From assembly GCA_038093975.1 (NCBI GenBank), contig JBBPTG010000043.1:1-64000 (forward strand): DNA of 64,000 bases, written 5' to 3'. This DNA comes from Chalciporus piperatus. Lineage: Eukaryota; Basidiomycota; Agaricomycetes; Boletales; Boletaceae. Positions 1-9,162 of this stretch are shown piece after piece (position 1 is the stretch's first letter; each line of letters begins with the position of its first letter). The notes below the pieces were generated by a model. It did no database searches. It was given only the letters and a program-made list of their open reading frames with translations, and was not told the origin of the DNA. A program made the position numbers and the translations under genes.

Positions 1-374
1 CTGCGGAGTACAAGGCAATGGTGGAAGTGGTGGACGCTCTGCCGGGTCAGCCTGGGAGTCTGGTGTCGCCATTCGTATCGTTCGTGCTCAACATCAATGT
101 TTGCACCCAGGGCCATCGAGACGTCGGCGACAAGGACCTATGTCTGGTCTTGGCCATAGGTCAGTTTCGAGGAGGAGCCATGGCTCTTCGTGAGCCCGGT
201 TTGGTCATTGAGCTGGGCAATGGTGACTTCTCTGCTTTCCAATCTGACGCCACGACACACTTCAATCTTCATTACGTGGGCAGTCGGGCCTCTTTCGTTC
301 TACAAAGTGATCGAGCATTCAACCGGTGGATGTCAGGAGAGAATGGGTGGACCACCAACGAATCCTTCGTTTAG
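1..374 (+). CDS. TET/JBP-family 2-oxoglutarate/Fe(II) dioxygenase, C-terminal part
   Basis: The frame is open from the window edge, so the 5' end lies outside; the stop codon ends at 374. What is visible is the second half of the double-stranded beta-helix of a TET/JBP nucleic-acid dioxygenase. The iron-binding HxD is in GHRDVGDKD, the distal histidine in TTHFNLHY, and the 2-oxoglutarate-binding arginine in GSRASFVLQSD. Known members hydroxylate 5-methylcytosine or thymine in DNA; the exact substrate here cannot be read from the sequence. In Agaricomycetes this family is expanded and commonly sits next to KDZ transposons. A KDZ transposase lies about 16 kb to the right, behind a later retroelement insertion, so this gene may once have belonged to the same or a sister element. 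Confidence 0.82.
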   Translation, partial: AEYKAMVEVVDALPGQPGSLVSPFVSFVLNINVCTQGHRDVGDKDLCLVLAIGQFRGGAMALREPGLVIELGNGDFSAFQSDATTHFNLHYVGSRASFVLQSDRAFNRWMSGENGWTTNESFV

Positions 375-640
375 ACATATAGTATGATCTCATATAATCT
401 CTTTTGTATATGGTACTGCTAAAAAAGTAATGTTATTCAGCTCTGAGGAAGCTTGACGCTTGACGCTTAGCGTGGAAAGTGCGGTTGAAAGAGAGAAGGT
501 TGATGGAGAAGCACCACATTCTGGACCGGCGCGATTTTCAGATTGACCGTCAGATTGGCGAGTTCACGTATTTCTACCCAAGATGAGTTTTTTTCTTCTC
601 TCCCGTTCTTTTCTTTCACACCCAACCAAGTTTTAGCAAC

Positions 641-2485
641 ATGCCCACCTCCACCCGCTCAAACAAACGTGCTGCCCCTGCGCCCAAGGTTTCCAAGAAC
701 AAAAGCAAGGCAGCGGGAAAGAGCAGCGTGCCTGGACTGACTGCGGCAGAGGCCAAATCACTCAAGGAACTTGAGGCCAAGAAAAGGATGGCAGACGCTG
801 CCATTCTTGAGGCAGAAAAACAAGGTAAGATTTATTCAACTAAGTATCAAACGTCGATGTCTAATCATCTATGGCAAGTGAGCCGCAAGAGAGCGGCGGC
901 GCTGCTCGCACGTGAACAGGAGCAAACCGGAGAACATGGGGATGAAGATGAAGATGAAGATGGCGACGAAGACGAAGACGAAGAACAGCCTCCCTCCTCA
1001 AAGAAGCAACGTCGGCGAGGTGACATCAGCACACAAATGCTGGACGCGCTTTGGAGTGAGGGAGAGGTAGGTCAACAGGCCGACGAGGAACAGCTCCGTC
1101 CCCAAGTACAAGAGAATGAAGTGGAGGGGCAAGACCAGGATGAGGAGCAGAGGGAGGGGGAGGGTGATGACACAAATGAGGTATGGTTTCCCTATGTCTT
1201 GAAAATCATGCTAAAAGCTATGGACTTTCTAGATTGTTTTTGGGCCCAAGGACGAGGAAGAGCGGAAGCCCAGCATCCATGCCACCCCACCGTCTCTACG
1301 CCAGGGCCAGGGGCAAAGGCAAAAAGTCAAATTGTCGTCATTTGGGACTCCCCGCTCGAGCAGGCTGGCGAAGCTAGGCCACACTTTAGTGCGGCGCTAT
1401 GTATCAGTGACTAATTCCTTTCCTCTGGGTATTCAGAAGGACGACATGTGCTGGAATGTCCTGATTGAAGCTGGTAGAAATGACAAGCCCATCGGTTCTC
1501 TCCTCAAGTCCCTGGAAGACGACCTCCAGATCAAGAAAGGGTTGATCGACTATGTAAGTTCCATTCCTTTCAATGACAATGTACTACCGTACTACTAAAA
1601 ATCTGTACAGGCCTGGGGAGGAGTTACACAGGTTCGAGGTGAGCTGGTGGCGAAGGCACGCTATGCAGTCCCTGCTGCATACGGACTACCTGGTGGACTC
1701 AAGGGGGAATCGCTGGCCTCTGCCATCAAATGGTTGGTGGAGAAGGGAAAGATGCTGCACAGCGGGATCAACATCAAGGTCAGTTGTATTTCCAACACAC
1801 GCTTGACTATATCACTGATCAAAAATTTGAAAGCAGGAACGTACCTGCAATGAGGATGGGCCGTGGGCCCATCCTATATTTTCCCAGCTTATCACCAATC
1901 AATGGTGGGGAACACGGGGTGAGGGTACCCGGCTGGGCACCACACCGTTCAACCCATACCTTAATGCCCCAATAGCTCAGTTGGCTTTTGTGGCTACAGC
2001 GGTAGGTTTGGTATCTCTTAATTTTCAATTACTGACATTCAAGTTCACAGGTGGAATGTGTCCTTGTAGGCTTGATCAATGGGGCACCTCAAGAGTTCAA
2101 CGACACAGTTTTCAGGCCAAGGTATATTGTTTTTCAAGTTGTAGTCGACGCTTCGACGCTTATTTTACTATCCATATTCAGATGGGAGCACTACATGAAG
2201 ATGCTCCAAGAATTTGAGGCAAAGTGCCCAACCTATCTGGAAGGCATTCAAAAGAGGATCCAGGAGGACACCGGGTAAGTTCTCACTGATTTTTGACAAG
2301 ACGTCGCTGATTTTTAACGATACAGAGTGAACCCAGCGTCATCATCAGGTCTTTCCTTTGATTTCACCAGTCTGGAGACCAAGGCCAAAACCTCCAACGC
2401 TACTGCCACCACCACCATTCCCACCCCCATCCCCGCTACTACAGCTAACACTGCCATTTCTGCTGCTGATACCCCCGTCGTTTAG
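641..2485 (+). CDS. DUF6532-like basidiomycete protein, multi-exon
   Basis: The ATG at 641 opens a basic, Lys/Ala-rich N-terminus followed by a long acidic Asp/Glu run (about 930-1180). The C-terminal half looks like the DUF6532 fold often met in mushroom genomes: RGELVAKARYAVPAAYGL, then PWAHPIFSQLITNQWW, then VECVLVGLINGAPQEF and a final WEHYMKMLQEFE helix. Plausible introns are 825-878 (in frame, so optional), 1181-1232, about 1388-1436, 1554-1610, 1779-1836, 2002-2050, 2122-2181 and 2275-2325. The last exon ends in a Thr/Ala/Pro tail with stop TAG at 2483-2485. Function is unknown; such proteins are abundant in repeat-rich regions. Exon borders are read by eye and the domain call is from memory of the family, not from a search. 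Confidence 0.6.
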
Positions 2486-2840
2486 ATTTATTGTTTTGAT
2501 TGTTTTACTTTTCATTTCATCATGTATTATATTAGCAACGAATTCAGCCTGAAGTATTTTAACTCAAGTGTGATATGTGTAGGTCTGTGACGAAGCGAGG
2601 CACGAGCGGAGTCACAAGAGCAATGTCTTCGGCTAAGCGAAGTTTTGGTGGCGCCACCTTTCTCTCTTCTGCGCCACCACCATTCGCTCACCTGGTAGTG
2701 TCGGCGTCAAGCACGACGATCAATTCACTCAGATCCCACTCACCACAGTCATTCCTTATTCTCACAAGTCATTCCCCATCACCTGTCCCCAACGTTGACA
2801 CCCTCACTCTCCCACGTCCGCTAGACAGCATTCCCCACTC

Positions 2841-4386
2841 ATGGCCGACCCAAACTTAGAGATTCCGCCTAACTTCGCCGGACCAGAATTCAACATCGTC
2901 CGGCAAGGCCTTCGCGCGGGTCTTGCCGAGGATGACCAGCAAGTGACGGAACGACTACTTGCGGCATGGCAAGCAGACAACGAGGCCAGAATCGCGGCAT
3001 GGAACGCGCAACGTGCAGAGGAAGAAAGAGTCGCCGCCGAGGATGAACGCATCTTGCGAGCGCAGCAACGAGAGCTGGAGCACGCCCAGAAGGAAGAGGA
3101 GGAGCGCGAGCGCAGAGAAGCGGACAAGAAGAAACCCAGAATGAACATGTTCACACCTGGCACCGCTCCCCCCAACGTACTCGAACACCCTCCTTCGCAA
3201 TACGCCCTCCAGAAGCTAAGCACCTTTGATTACGTCGAGCTTTACTACTTCTCCCTACGAGGCAGGCTAGAGGCAGCAAGGCACTCTAACCGGTCTCACG
3301 CCGACGACACCTTCGGCATCGCGCGCATGGATGACCACCTCACAGTCCGCTCCATAGCCTCCGTCAGAGCCTCCAAGCACGTCATCCCAGACCACGACCT
3401 CACCTTCGAGGAATTCCTGCACGCTAAGAACTGCTTCCTGGAGCATGCAGTGAAGGCCGGATGGCCACAGCAGAACACAGATGCACTATCCGAATTTTTC
3501 TGGTTCCTTGAGAACCACCCGTTGATCCACCAATCCCTAGGACCCAAGATCATCCTCATGTATGCATCTCGGGTGCGTCTCGACTGGCACAAAGAACTGA
3601 AAGCGGGGCGAGGATACGACATATCGAAGATCAACGACAGTCTCATCCAAACTATTGCCGCCAGCATCCGCGCCGAGGAAGACGACGAAAACAAAGCGGA
3701 GGTAAGCGCCACTCTCTAAGGTTACTCGTCGCAGCGCTAACGTTCTCCCCGAATCTCCCCGCATCTCATTCCCACCTCGTATCCCTTACCACCCCAACCC
3801 CTCACCCCAACCCCGGTGCCGTGGACTACGTCCCGCCGGGGCACACCCACAGTTGCGTAGACTCATCGAGTCCGCCAAAGCGATGAGTAACCGCTCTGCT
3901 GCTCCACCCCGCAACTTCTCCCGCGACGATCGCTACGCATCGCGCGACGACCGCTCAAACACGAGACGTCCTCGTGACAATCGCTCTACATCCCCAATCC
4001 CCAGAAGTCGGGACAAGCCTGCAGGGCGCTTCTCCCCGAAATACCAGCGCCGTCAAAGCCACGGTAGCTCCTCAGATGTCCGCCCCACCTCCCCCGGCAA
4101 AAGGCCCCGGCGGAGAAGCATCAAATCAGTCTGCCCCAAGTGCCTCGGGCGGTTTCCACATGACGTGCGAGCATGCGCCCGAGATGAGCTCTGGAATGGC
4201 GAACCCACCCGATGCCACAGAGACCCCCAGGGCCGTCTCGTCAACCCCAAGGGTCAAAGCGTGTGTACCGACTTCCAGCGACCCCGCGGTTGCAACCTCA
4301 AACACAGCGCCGCCCTTCACGAGTGCTCTGGCTGTGGTAGCACCGACCACGGAGCCCAAGGATGCCCTCATGCTGAGAAAGCTTAA
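2841..4386 (+). CDS. Gag-like protein of the Ngaro/DIRS element, one intron
   Basis: Exon 1 runs 2841-3701. A phase-0 intron (GTAAGC at 3702, CAG ending 3852) joins it to exon 2, 3853-4386, giving about 464 residues. The N-terminal part has a long Glu/Arg-rich coiled coil (about residues 45-95) and a globular capsid-like region. Exon 2 starts Arg/Ser-rich and ends in zinc-binding motifs: CPKCLGRFPHDVRAC (CX2CX5HX4C) and a classical knuckle CSGCGSTDHGAQGC (CX2CX4HX4C). The zinc knuckles and the position upstream of the RT support a nucleic-acid-binding Gag. Without splicing the first frame ends 18 bp after the donor and the zinc knuckles are lost, so splicing may decide which Gag is made. The last 413 bp overlap the RT frame. 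Confidence 0.75.
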
Positions 4387-6451
4387 AGCGCTCACCCCGT
4401 ATCACCCTGACGCCTGGGATTACTACCTTCGAACGTTCAATCTCCTAATTAGATACCCTTCCATCCCCGATGGTCTTCGTTTTGGCTTCCGAGCTGGTCT
4501 ACCTAATCTCCCCTCCTCTTTCACCCCTGACAATAATTCCTCGATCGAGACGCTTGCACAGACATTTAAGGAAATCGTAGATAAGGAAATAGCTAAAGGC
4601 CGCTACATCGGCCCTTTTACCCGTGCCTCTCTTGAATCTATCTTTGGCGCCATCCAAACCGCCCCCTTATCCTTAGTACCCAAACCGGGCAAACCCGGAA
4701 AATTCCGCCTTGTCCAAAACCTCTCCTTCCCTTACAAGCAACTCGATCCCAAGATCTCGTCTGTCAACTCGCGCGTAAATCCCAACGCCTTTCCCACCCA
4801 CTACAGCACATTCGAAATCGTATCGTCAATCATCACTCGGCTACCTCCAAACTCGGAAGCGGCCGTTAGAGACGTAGCAGAAGCCTACCGTACGATCCCT
4901 TCCCATCCATCTCAATGGCCATCCCTGGTCGTGAGGATAGCAAAAGACGAATTTGCAGTCGACACATCGTACTGTTTCGGCTTCGGACCGTCCGGGGGAA
5001 TATATGGTGAGGTCGGAGCGGCTGGGGCCGACATCATGAGACACTGCGGGATCGGTCCGATCGCCCGCTGGGTCGACGATCACATATTCTTCCGCATACG
5101 AAGAGAATCCCTAGAGGAAGCCAATCACGCACGAGGGATCGTAGCAGCGCAAATCGCGGCAAACCCGAACCGAGGTTTTACCACGCGAGGGGGCAGATGC
5201 TGGTTCTCAGGGCCATCACGACCCGACGGCACAACCGAGGAATTCGACGAAGACATGTCGTGCCCGCTAGCCGACCTATCGGGCGCATCCCCTCGTCCCA
5301 ACTCTGAGCTCCCCTTCACCTACGGCATGGACGACATCGATCGCATATCCAACCACCTGGGCATCCCCTGGGAAGCTTCGAAGGACATTCCCTTCTCCAC
5401 CAGCCCCACCTTCATCGGCCTCGTCTGGGACCTGCAGGAGCGCACGGTCACACTCACGGAGGCGAAGCGTGTGAAGTATCTCCACGCTCTCTCGGCATGG
5501 CAATCCAACCGAGTACACGCGCTGGATGAGGTACAGAAACTGCATGGAAAGCTGCTGCACGCGTCCCTCGTGTTTCCAGAGGGTAGGGCTTATCTCATCA
5601 ACCTCGAGGCCATGCTGGGTATTTTTGGGGATTCTCCCCAGAAACCCAGAACCCCGCCGAGAGACACCCCCAGCGACATCGCCTGGTGGACATCCACGCT
5701 CTCACGGTCGCCCTTTCCATCAATTCCCATCAATCCCCTCCTGCCAATACCCCCCCTGCACGCCTTTTCAGACGCTAGCTCAAGCTATGGAATTGGCATC
5801 ATCCTGGGCGGACGATGGGCCGCGTGGAGGCTTCGTCCCGGTTGGAAGGCGGATTCGCGAGACATCGGATGGGCCGAGGCAGTCGGATTCGAGCTTCTCG
5901 TCCAATACATCCTTCGCTCGGACTCACCCCCCTCCCGCTTCAAGGTTTTCGGGGACAACACGGGCGTTGTCGAAGGATGGGCCAACGGTCGCAGCAGAAA
6001 CCGACAGGTCAACGCCGCCTTCAAGCGCTTACACGCGATTCTACAGAACCCTAGGCGCCAAGTCATCGCCCAATACGTGCCCAGCGCCGACAACCCCGCA
6101 GACGAACCTTCAAGGGGCATTTTTCCCCCCTCACATCGCATCCTCCCGCACCTCCCTCTCCCCGTCGAACTCCGCCCCTTCCTCGAAAGCATTAGATCCA
6201 CCGAGCGCTCCGAGCCAGCACCGCTCACTTCCGAGGATATCATTCCTCTCCGACAACAACCCCAATGGCCAGAGCACCAAGCGTCCTCTGCCCTCAACAA
6301 CGATGCCGGGCCGCAGCGCTCCCTCAGCGAGGCCCGCGATCAACCCCTCCCCCCTGCGCCCCCACTGCAAAGCCAAAGATCGCCTGAGAATGTGGTCCCC
6401 CGTCTCCCCTCGCGCCCCATCCTCCCCCGGCCTTTCATCCGACGACATTAG
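3974..6451 (+). CDS. reverse transcriptase-RNase H of the Ngaro/DIRS element
   Basis: This long frame is +1 relative to Gag exon 2. The first ATG is at 3974, but recognisable protein begins near 4380 (LKALTPYHPDAWDYYLRTF), so the first 130 codons overlap Gag and may only be a by-product of its zinc-knuckle coding. RT motifs include LVPKPGKPGKFRLVQNLS (fingers), AAVRDVAEAYRTIPSHPSQW (palm motif A) and RWVDDHIFF, in which WVDD takes the place of YxDD. RNase H follows: HAFSDASSSYGIG, WAEAVGFELL and VFGDNTGVVEGW supply the acidic residues, and the domain ends VPSADNPADEPSRG. A Pro/Ser-rich tail runs to 6451 and overlaps the start of the recombinase frame. No stop or frameshift is seen, so this frame looks functional. 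Confidence 0.88.
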   Translation: MTIALHPQSPEVGTSLQGASPRNTSAVKATVAPQMSAPPPPAKGPGGEASNQSAPSASGGFHMTCEHAPEMSSGMANPPDATETPRAVSSTPRVKACVPTSSDPAVATSNTAPPFTSALAVVAPTTEPKDALMLRKLKALTPYHPDAWDYYLRTFNLLIRYPSIPDGLRFGFRAGLPNLPSSFTPDNNSSIETLAQTFKEIVDKEIAKGRYIGPFTRASLESIFGAIQTAPLSLVPKPGKPGKFRLVQNLSFPYKQLDPKISSVNSRVNPNAFPTHYSTFEIVSSIITRLPPNSEAAVRDVAEAYRTIPSHPSQWPSLVVRIAKDEFAVDTSYCFGFGPSGGIYGEVGAAGADIMRHCGIGPIARWVDDHIFFRIRRESLEEANHARGIVAAQIAANPNRGFTTRGGRCWFSGPSRPDGTTEEFDEDMSCPLADLSGASPRPNSELPFTYGMDDIDRISNHLGIPWEASKDIPFSTSPTFIGLVWDLQERTVTLTEAKRVKYLHALSAWQSNRVHALDEVQKLHGKLLHASLVFPEGRAYLINLEAMLGIFGDSPQKPRTPPRDTPSDIAWWTSTLSRSPFPSIPINPLLPIPPLHAFSDASSSYGIGIILGGRWAAWRLRPGWKADSRDIGWAEAVGFELLVQYILRSDSPPSRFKVFGDNTGVVEGWANGRSRNRQVNAAFKRLHAILQNPRRQVIAQYVPSADNPADEPSRGIFPPSHRILPHLPLPVELRPFLESIRSTERSEPAPLTSEDIIPLRQQPQWPEHQASSALNNDAGPQRSLSEARDQPLPPAPPLQSQRSPENVVPRLPSRPILPRPFIRRH

Positions 6452-6767
6452 TCGAGTATACGATGTAATCTCGCACGCATGGGCTGACAGCACCAAAGAG
6501 ACCTACGGGACGGGCTTGCTCACATTCCACATATTCTGCGACAATAAAGGTGTCCCTGAGGAGGACAGGGCCCCTGTCAAACCCCCCATCATCGCCGCAT
6601 TCATCTCAACCCTGGCGGGCGAATACTCGGCGACCGCAGTGACCAACTACATCAACGGCGTACGGGCATGGCACACCATACACGGCATCGACTGGGCGCC
6701 CAACGGACTGGAGTCGGACGCACTCATGAAAGCAGCTGCTTCGCTCGCTCCCCCCAAACGCCCCCCT

Positions 6768-6775
6768 CGTGAACC
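6768..6775. repeat. 8-bp target-site duplication, left copy
   Basis: CGTGAACC directly abuts the left end of the inserted element and is repeated at 7820-7827. Confidence 0.9.
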
Positions 6776-7819
6776 CACCTTAGTTCTCTATTCTGTCTCT
6801 ATTCTGACATCGGAGGGTGATATGTTCTAGGCATATATGAAGGGTGCTTGGGTAGGTACTTTATAGACCCACATCATCAATATGTCAAAAATGCGGTCAT
6901 GTTTTTGTTTTTACCCCTATTCTCATATCTGCCCTGCAGATGGTCTCAGATCATCAAAGAGGTGACAGAAACTGTTCATTGTGACATATATAACATGTAT
7001 CTACACTTGTAAGATACCTGTAGTATGGGAAAACACCAGGAATATGAAGGGAAATGTCTGCAGTGACATATGTTTGAGGAGGTTCCTAATAAGGTAGTAC
7101 CCTGGGAGTAGTGGCACTGTTCCTGGTGATGTCACCGCTTAAATGCGCTTATGTAAGCGCTTTTCAAGCATCCTGTGCCTGAGTGCTTGAGCAGATATGA
7201 TGATGTAAGCAAAAAAGCGGACCATTTGGAGCATCTGAAAGCCTTTCAAGCATCCTGTGCCTGAGTGCCTGATGATGTAATCAAAAAAGCGCACCATCTG
7301 GAGCATCTGGAGCATCTAAAGCACCATCCAGAGGCATTATAGCCTCCATTAGACTTTTATTTCATTGGTTGAATGTCCTATTAGCATTAGAAAACCATTT
7401 ATAAAACCATCTGAAATCATCTGCCAAGCATCTCCAACCTCTGCCAAGCATCTGCCAAGCATCTGTCAGACCTCTGGCCAACCATCTTCTGACTATCTGA
7501 AAGCTTTCAGATGATTTTCCTGTAAAGCTACCTACTAAATAAGCTAATGAGATGCTTTTCAGAGCTATTTGAGACCTCTGGAAACCATCTGGAAACCATC
7601 CATCAACTCTCCCAAACTCTCCAAAAAACCTCCAGCACAGCTGGAAAAGCAACAGAAAGCATCCTAGAGATGGTCTAAATATATCATATTCAATGTCAGA
7701 ATATATTGGAAAATGGCTGGAATCAGCAGATGGATGGTACCCCTCAGAGGTCCATTCCTGCCTGCAAGAAAACTGACCTGAAAGGTCATGTGGCTGTGCA
7801 AAAAGTGCTGCCTAAGGTG
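6776..7819. mobile_element. non-autonomous DNA transposon with 8-bp target duplication (hAT- or KDZ-class)
   Basis: The 1,044-bp insert begins CACCTTAG and ends CTAAGGTG, an 8-bp perfect terminal inverted repeat, and is flanked by identical 8-bp copies CGTGAACC. An 8-bp duplication is typical of hAT and of KDZ elements. It has no coding capacity. Inside are a palindrome GCGCTT-ATGT-AAGCGC (7145-7160), an 82-bp-period duplication (from 7162 and 7244) and many CATCT-type short repeats, as in miniature elements. Its right terminal 19 bp match 18 of 19 positions at 20969-20987, next to the KDZ transposase gene, which suggests that the KDZ transposase could mobilise it. Confidence 0.85.
7162..7305. 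repeat. imperfect tandem duplication inside the 1,044-bp element
   Basis: The motif TTTCAAGCATCCTGTGCC starts at 7162 and again at 7244. Both copies run on through similar TGATGTAA..CAAAAAAGCG..ACCAT..GGAGCATCT sequence, giving a period of about 82 bp. Confidence 0.75.
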
Positions 7820-7827
7820 CGTGAACC
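7820..7827. repeat. 8-bp target-site duplication, right copy
   Basis: CGTGAACC, identical to 6768-6775; recombinase coding resumes directly after it. Confidence 0.9.
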
Positions 7828-8037
7828 CTACACCGTCAGCATCGTGCTCACCATTCGCGAAAACTTAACCCTATCCAATCCTCTACATGCCGCCGTTTTT
7901 GCCTGTCTCACCACAGCCTTCTACGCGACTGCTCGGGTCGGGGAGCTTACAATCAAAGCGCTAAACGCCTTCGACCCGGCGATTCACGTTAAACCCTCCG
8001 ATGTCAGAATAGAGAAGGACCGTATGTTACGCTTGTA

Positions 8038-9162
8038 CCGGGTAGGTCAAAGCGTAGACACAAAAGCCTAGTCAAAGACAAGGGTTTCAAGGTAGCCCGA
8101 CGATGGGATGTCCACGTTAAGGCCTAGCGTCCGTTCAAGAGTGGGACGGTGACTCTCAGAGGGTTCAAGGAAACGAGGAATGACCAAGCTAGATTGCGTA
8201 GGTCTAAGTTAGGGTTACAGGAGGAAACTCGAGGGTTTATATAAGTGAAGAAACGAGTTAAGGGCAGGCATAGAACAAGTCAGAATACGTAAGAACAAGT
8301 CATGACGAATAGGAATGAGTCATACTCGGTAAGCATACGAGTCAGCGATGACGAAGCGTGGAAGGTGAAAGAACATTAAGGAATGTTCGCTGACTAAAGC
8401 AAGGTAAGAAATGAGAGGCCTAGGCACACCCTTGGCAGCACTTTATTCAAACTCCGACAGTCTTCGAGACTATATACCGACCACAAGCAAAACTCGTCAA
8501 CCAGACCCGGCCACTCATTCCCCCCACCCCCATGCTCCAAATGTGGCCTCTAGGACCTTTGTCCTGCCTCAACTGCCATATCGCAGGGTCCCCGATGAGC
8601 ACCGTTGTGCCTCGCACGAGGCTCACACGAACCACTCGTGCACTCCCGGTAAGCCCTGTCACACAACAATGAGTCCCTGTCTGAAGTCAACATATGTTGG
8701 GAGGATTACCATTTCCATCCCGGTTGCACTGACTTTCCATTAACGGGCCTCTTTGTTTCTCGCTCAATGATTCCATAGAAATTTCAATGACATACCATTT
8801 TCGTACACTCCCGTTGCGTAATCATTTTCCGCTCGTTGTTTCCCCTCGATCAATGAAAATTTCAATGACATACCATTCAAACCATGCGGATCTTGCCAAT
8901 CGCGCAGTGTCGGCACTTTTCATAATAGTTAGATGTTGGTCTCGATGATCCTGTATGTCAATATTTCGCGATCATTCTCGCTCGCCAACCCTTTATGTTA
9001 TTCACTTGTGTTTTCTCGTTCTAATGGGCTATGTCATGTTGGAAACATTTTTATATTAGGCAGATTACATCATGTACTCAAATTTACCAATTGAGCTCGG
9101 TACGAGTAAGCATAAAGCAAGGCAAAAAGTCCAAGGGGTGCATTCAAGAAGAAGGGTGGTGA
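8038..9162. other. gene-free stretch: unidentified repeat-like DNA and left subterminal part of the KDZ block
   Basis: From 8038 to 8426 the sequence is A/G-rich, has a TATATAAGTG box near 8239 and recurring AAGTCA/GAGTCA words, and resembles a degraded LTR or promoter-like repeat, but no paired copy or TG..CA border was found. At 8427 starts the motif CACCCTTGGCAGCACTTT, proposed as the left KDZ end. Between 8760 and 8880 the word AATTTCAATGACATACCATT occurs twice (about 8778 and 8857), as a short subterminal direct repeat. No coding region is supported. Confidence 0.5.

Larger units (their letters stand above)
2586..8037 (+). mobile_element. Ngaro/DIRS-type tyrosine-recombinase retrotransposon, 3'-truncated
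   Basis: Gag, reverse transcriptase-RNase H and tyrosine recombinase lie in this order in three successive frames, which is the layout of Ngaro/DIRS-like elements and excludes LTR elements, which use a DDE integrase. The left border is uncertain. It is placed at a hairpin-rich stretch with TGTGAC/GTCACA arms (2587-2617), CTTCG/CGAAG arms and the 12-bp palindrome GGTGGCGCCACC (2647-2658). The right part is lost: recombinase similarity stops near 8037, soon after the first catalytic arginine box, and no terminal repeats are found. A 1,044-bp DNA element is inserted at 6776-7819. The copy is therefore dead, although Gag and RT are open and look recent. Confidence 0.8.
6390..8071 (+). pseudogene. 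tyrosine recombinase of the Ngaro/DIRS element, split by insertion and truncated
   Basis: From an ATG at 6390, +1 relative to the RT frame, the sequence reads into a phage-integrase-like N-terminal SAM-type domain (AWADSTKETYGTGLLTF, IIAAFISTLAG, NYINGVRAWHTIHGIDW). Coding is cut at 6775 by the 1,044-bp inverted-repeat element and resumes at 7828. Taking out the element and one 8-bp target copy puts the two halves exactly back in frame, so the insertion is precise and probably young. The resumed part carries the first catalytic arginine in ATARVGELT. The later HxxR and tyrosine boxes are missing because similarity ends near 8037; the last residues up to the TAG at 8071 are unrelated. The gene is therefore dead for two independent reasons. 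Confidence 0.8.

Noticed and set aside
1854..1874. Perfect 9-bp inverted repeat GGATGGGCC / GGCCCATCC, first thought to be a terminator or miniature-element end
   Set aside because: It lies inside a coding exon of the DUF6532-like gene (GPWAHPIF) and has no flanking duplication.
1970..1990. tRNA D-arm-like AATAGCTCAGTTGGC
   Set aside because: It is in the same exon, encoding APIAQLAF; no B box or acceptor stem follows.
5785..6300. 171-codon antisense frame
   Set aside because: It lies wholly opposite the RNase H part of the retroelement polyprotein and has no domain.
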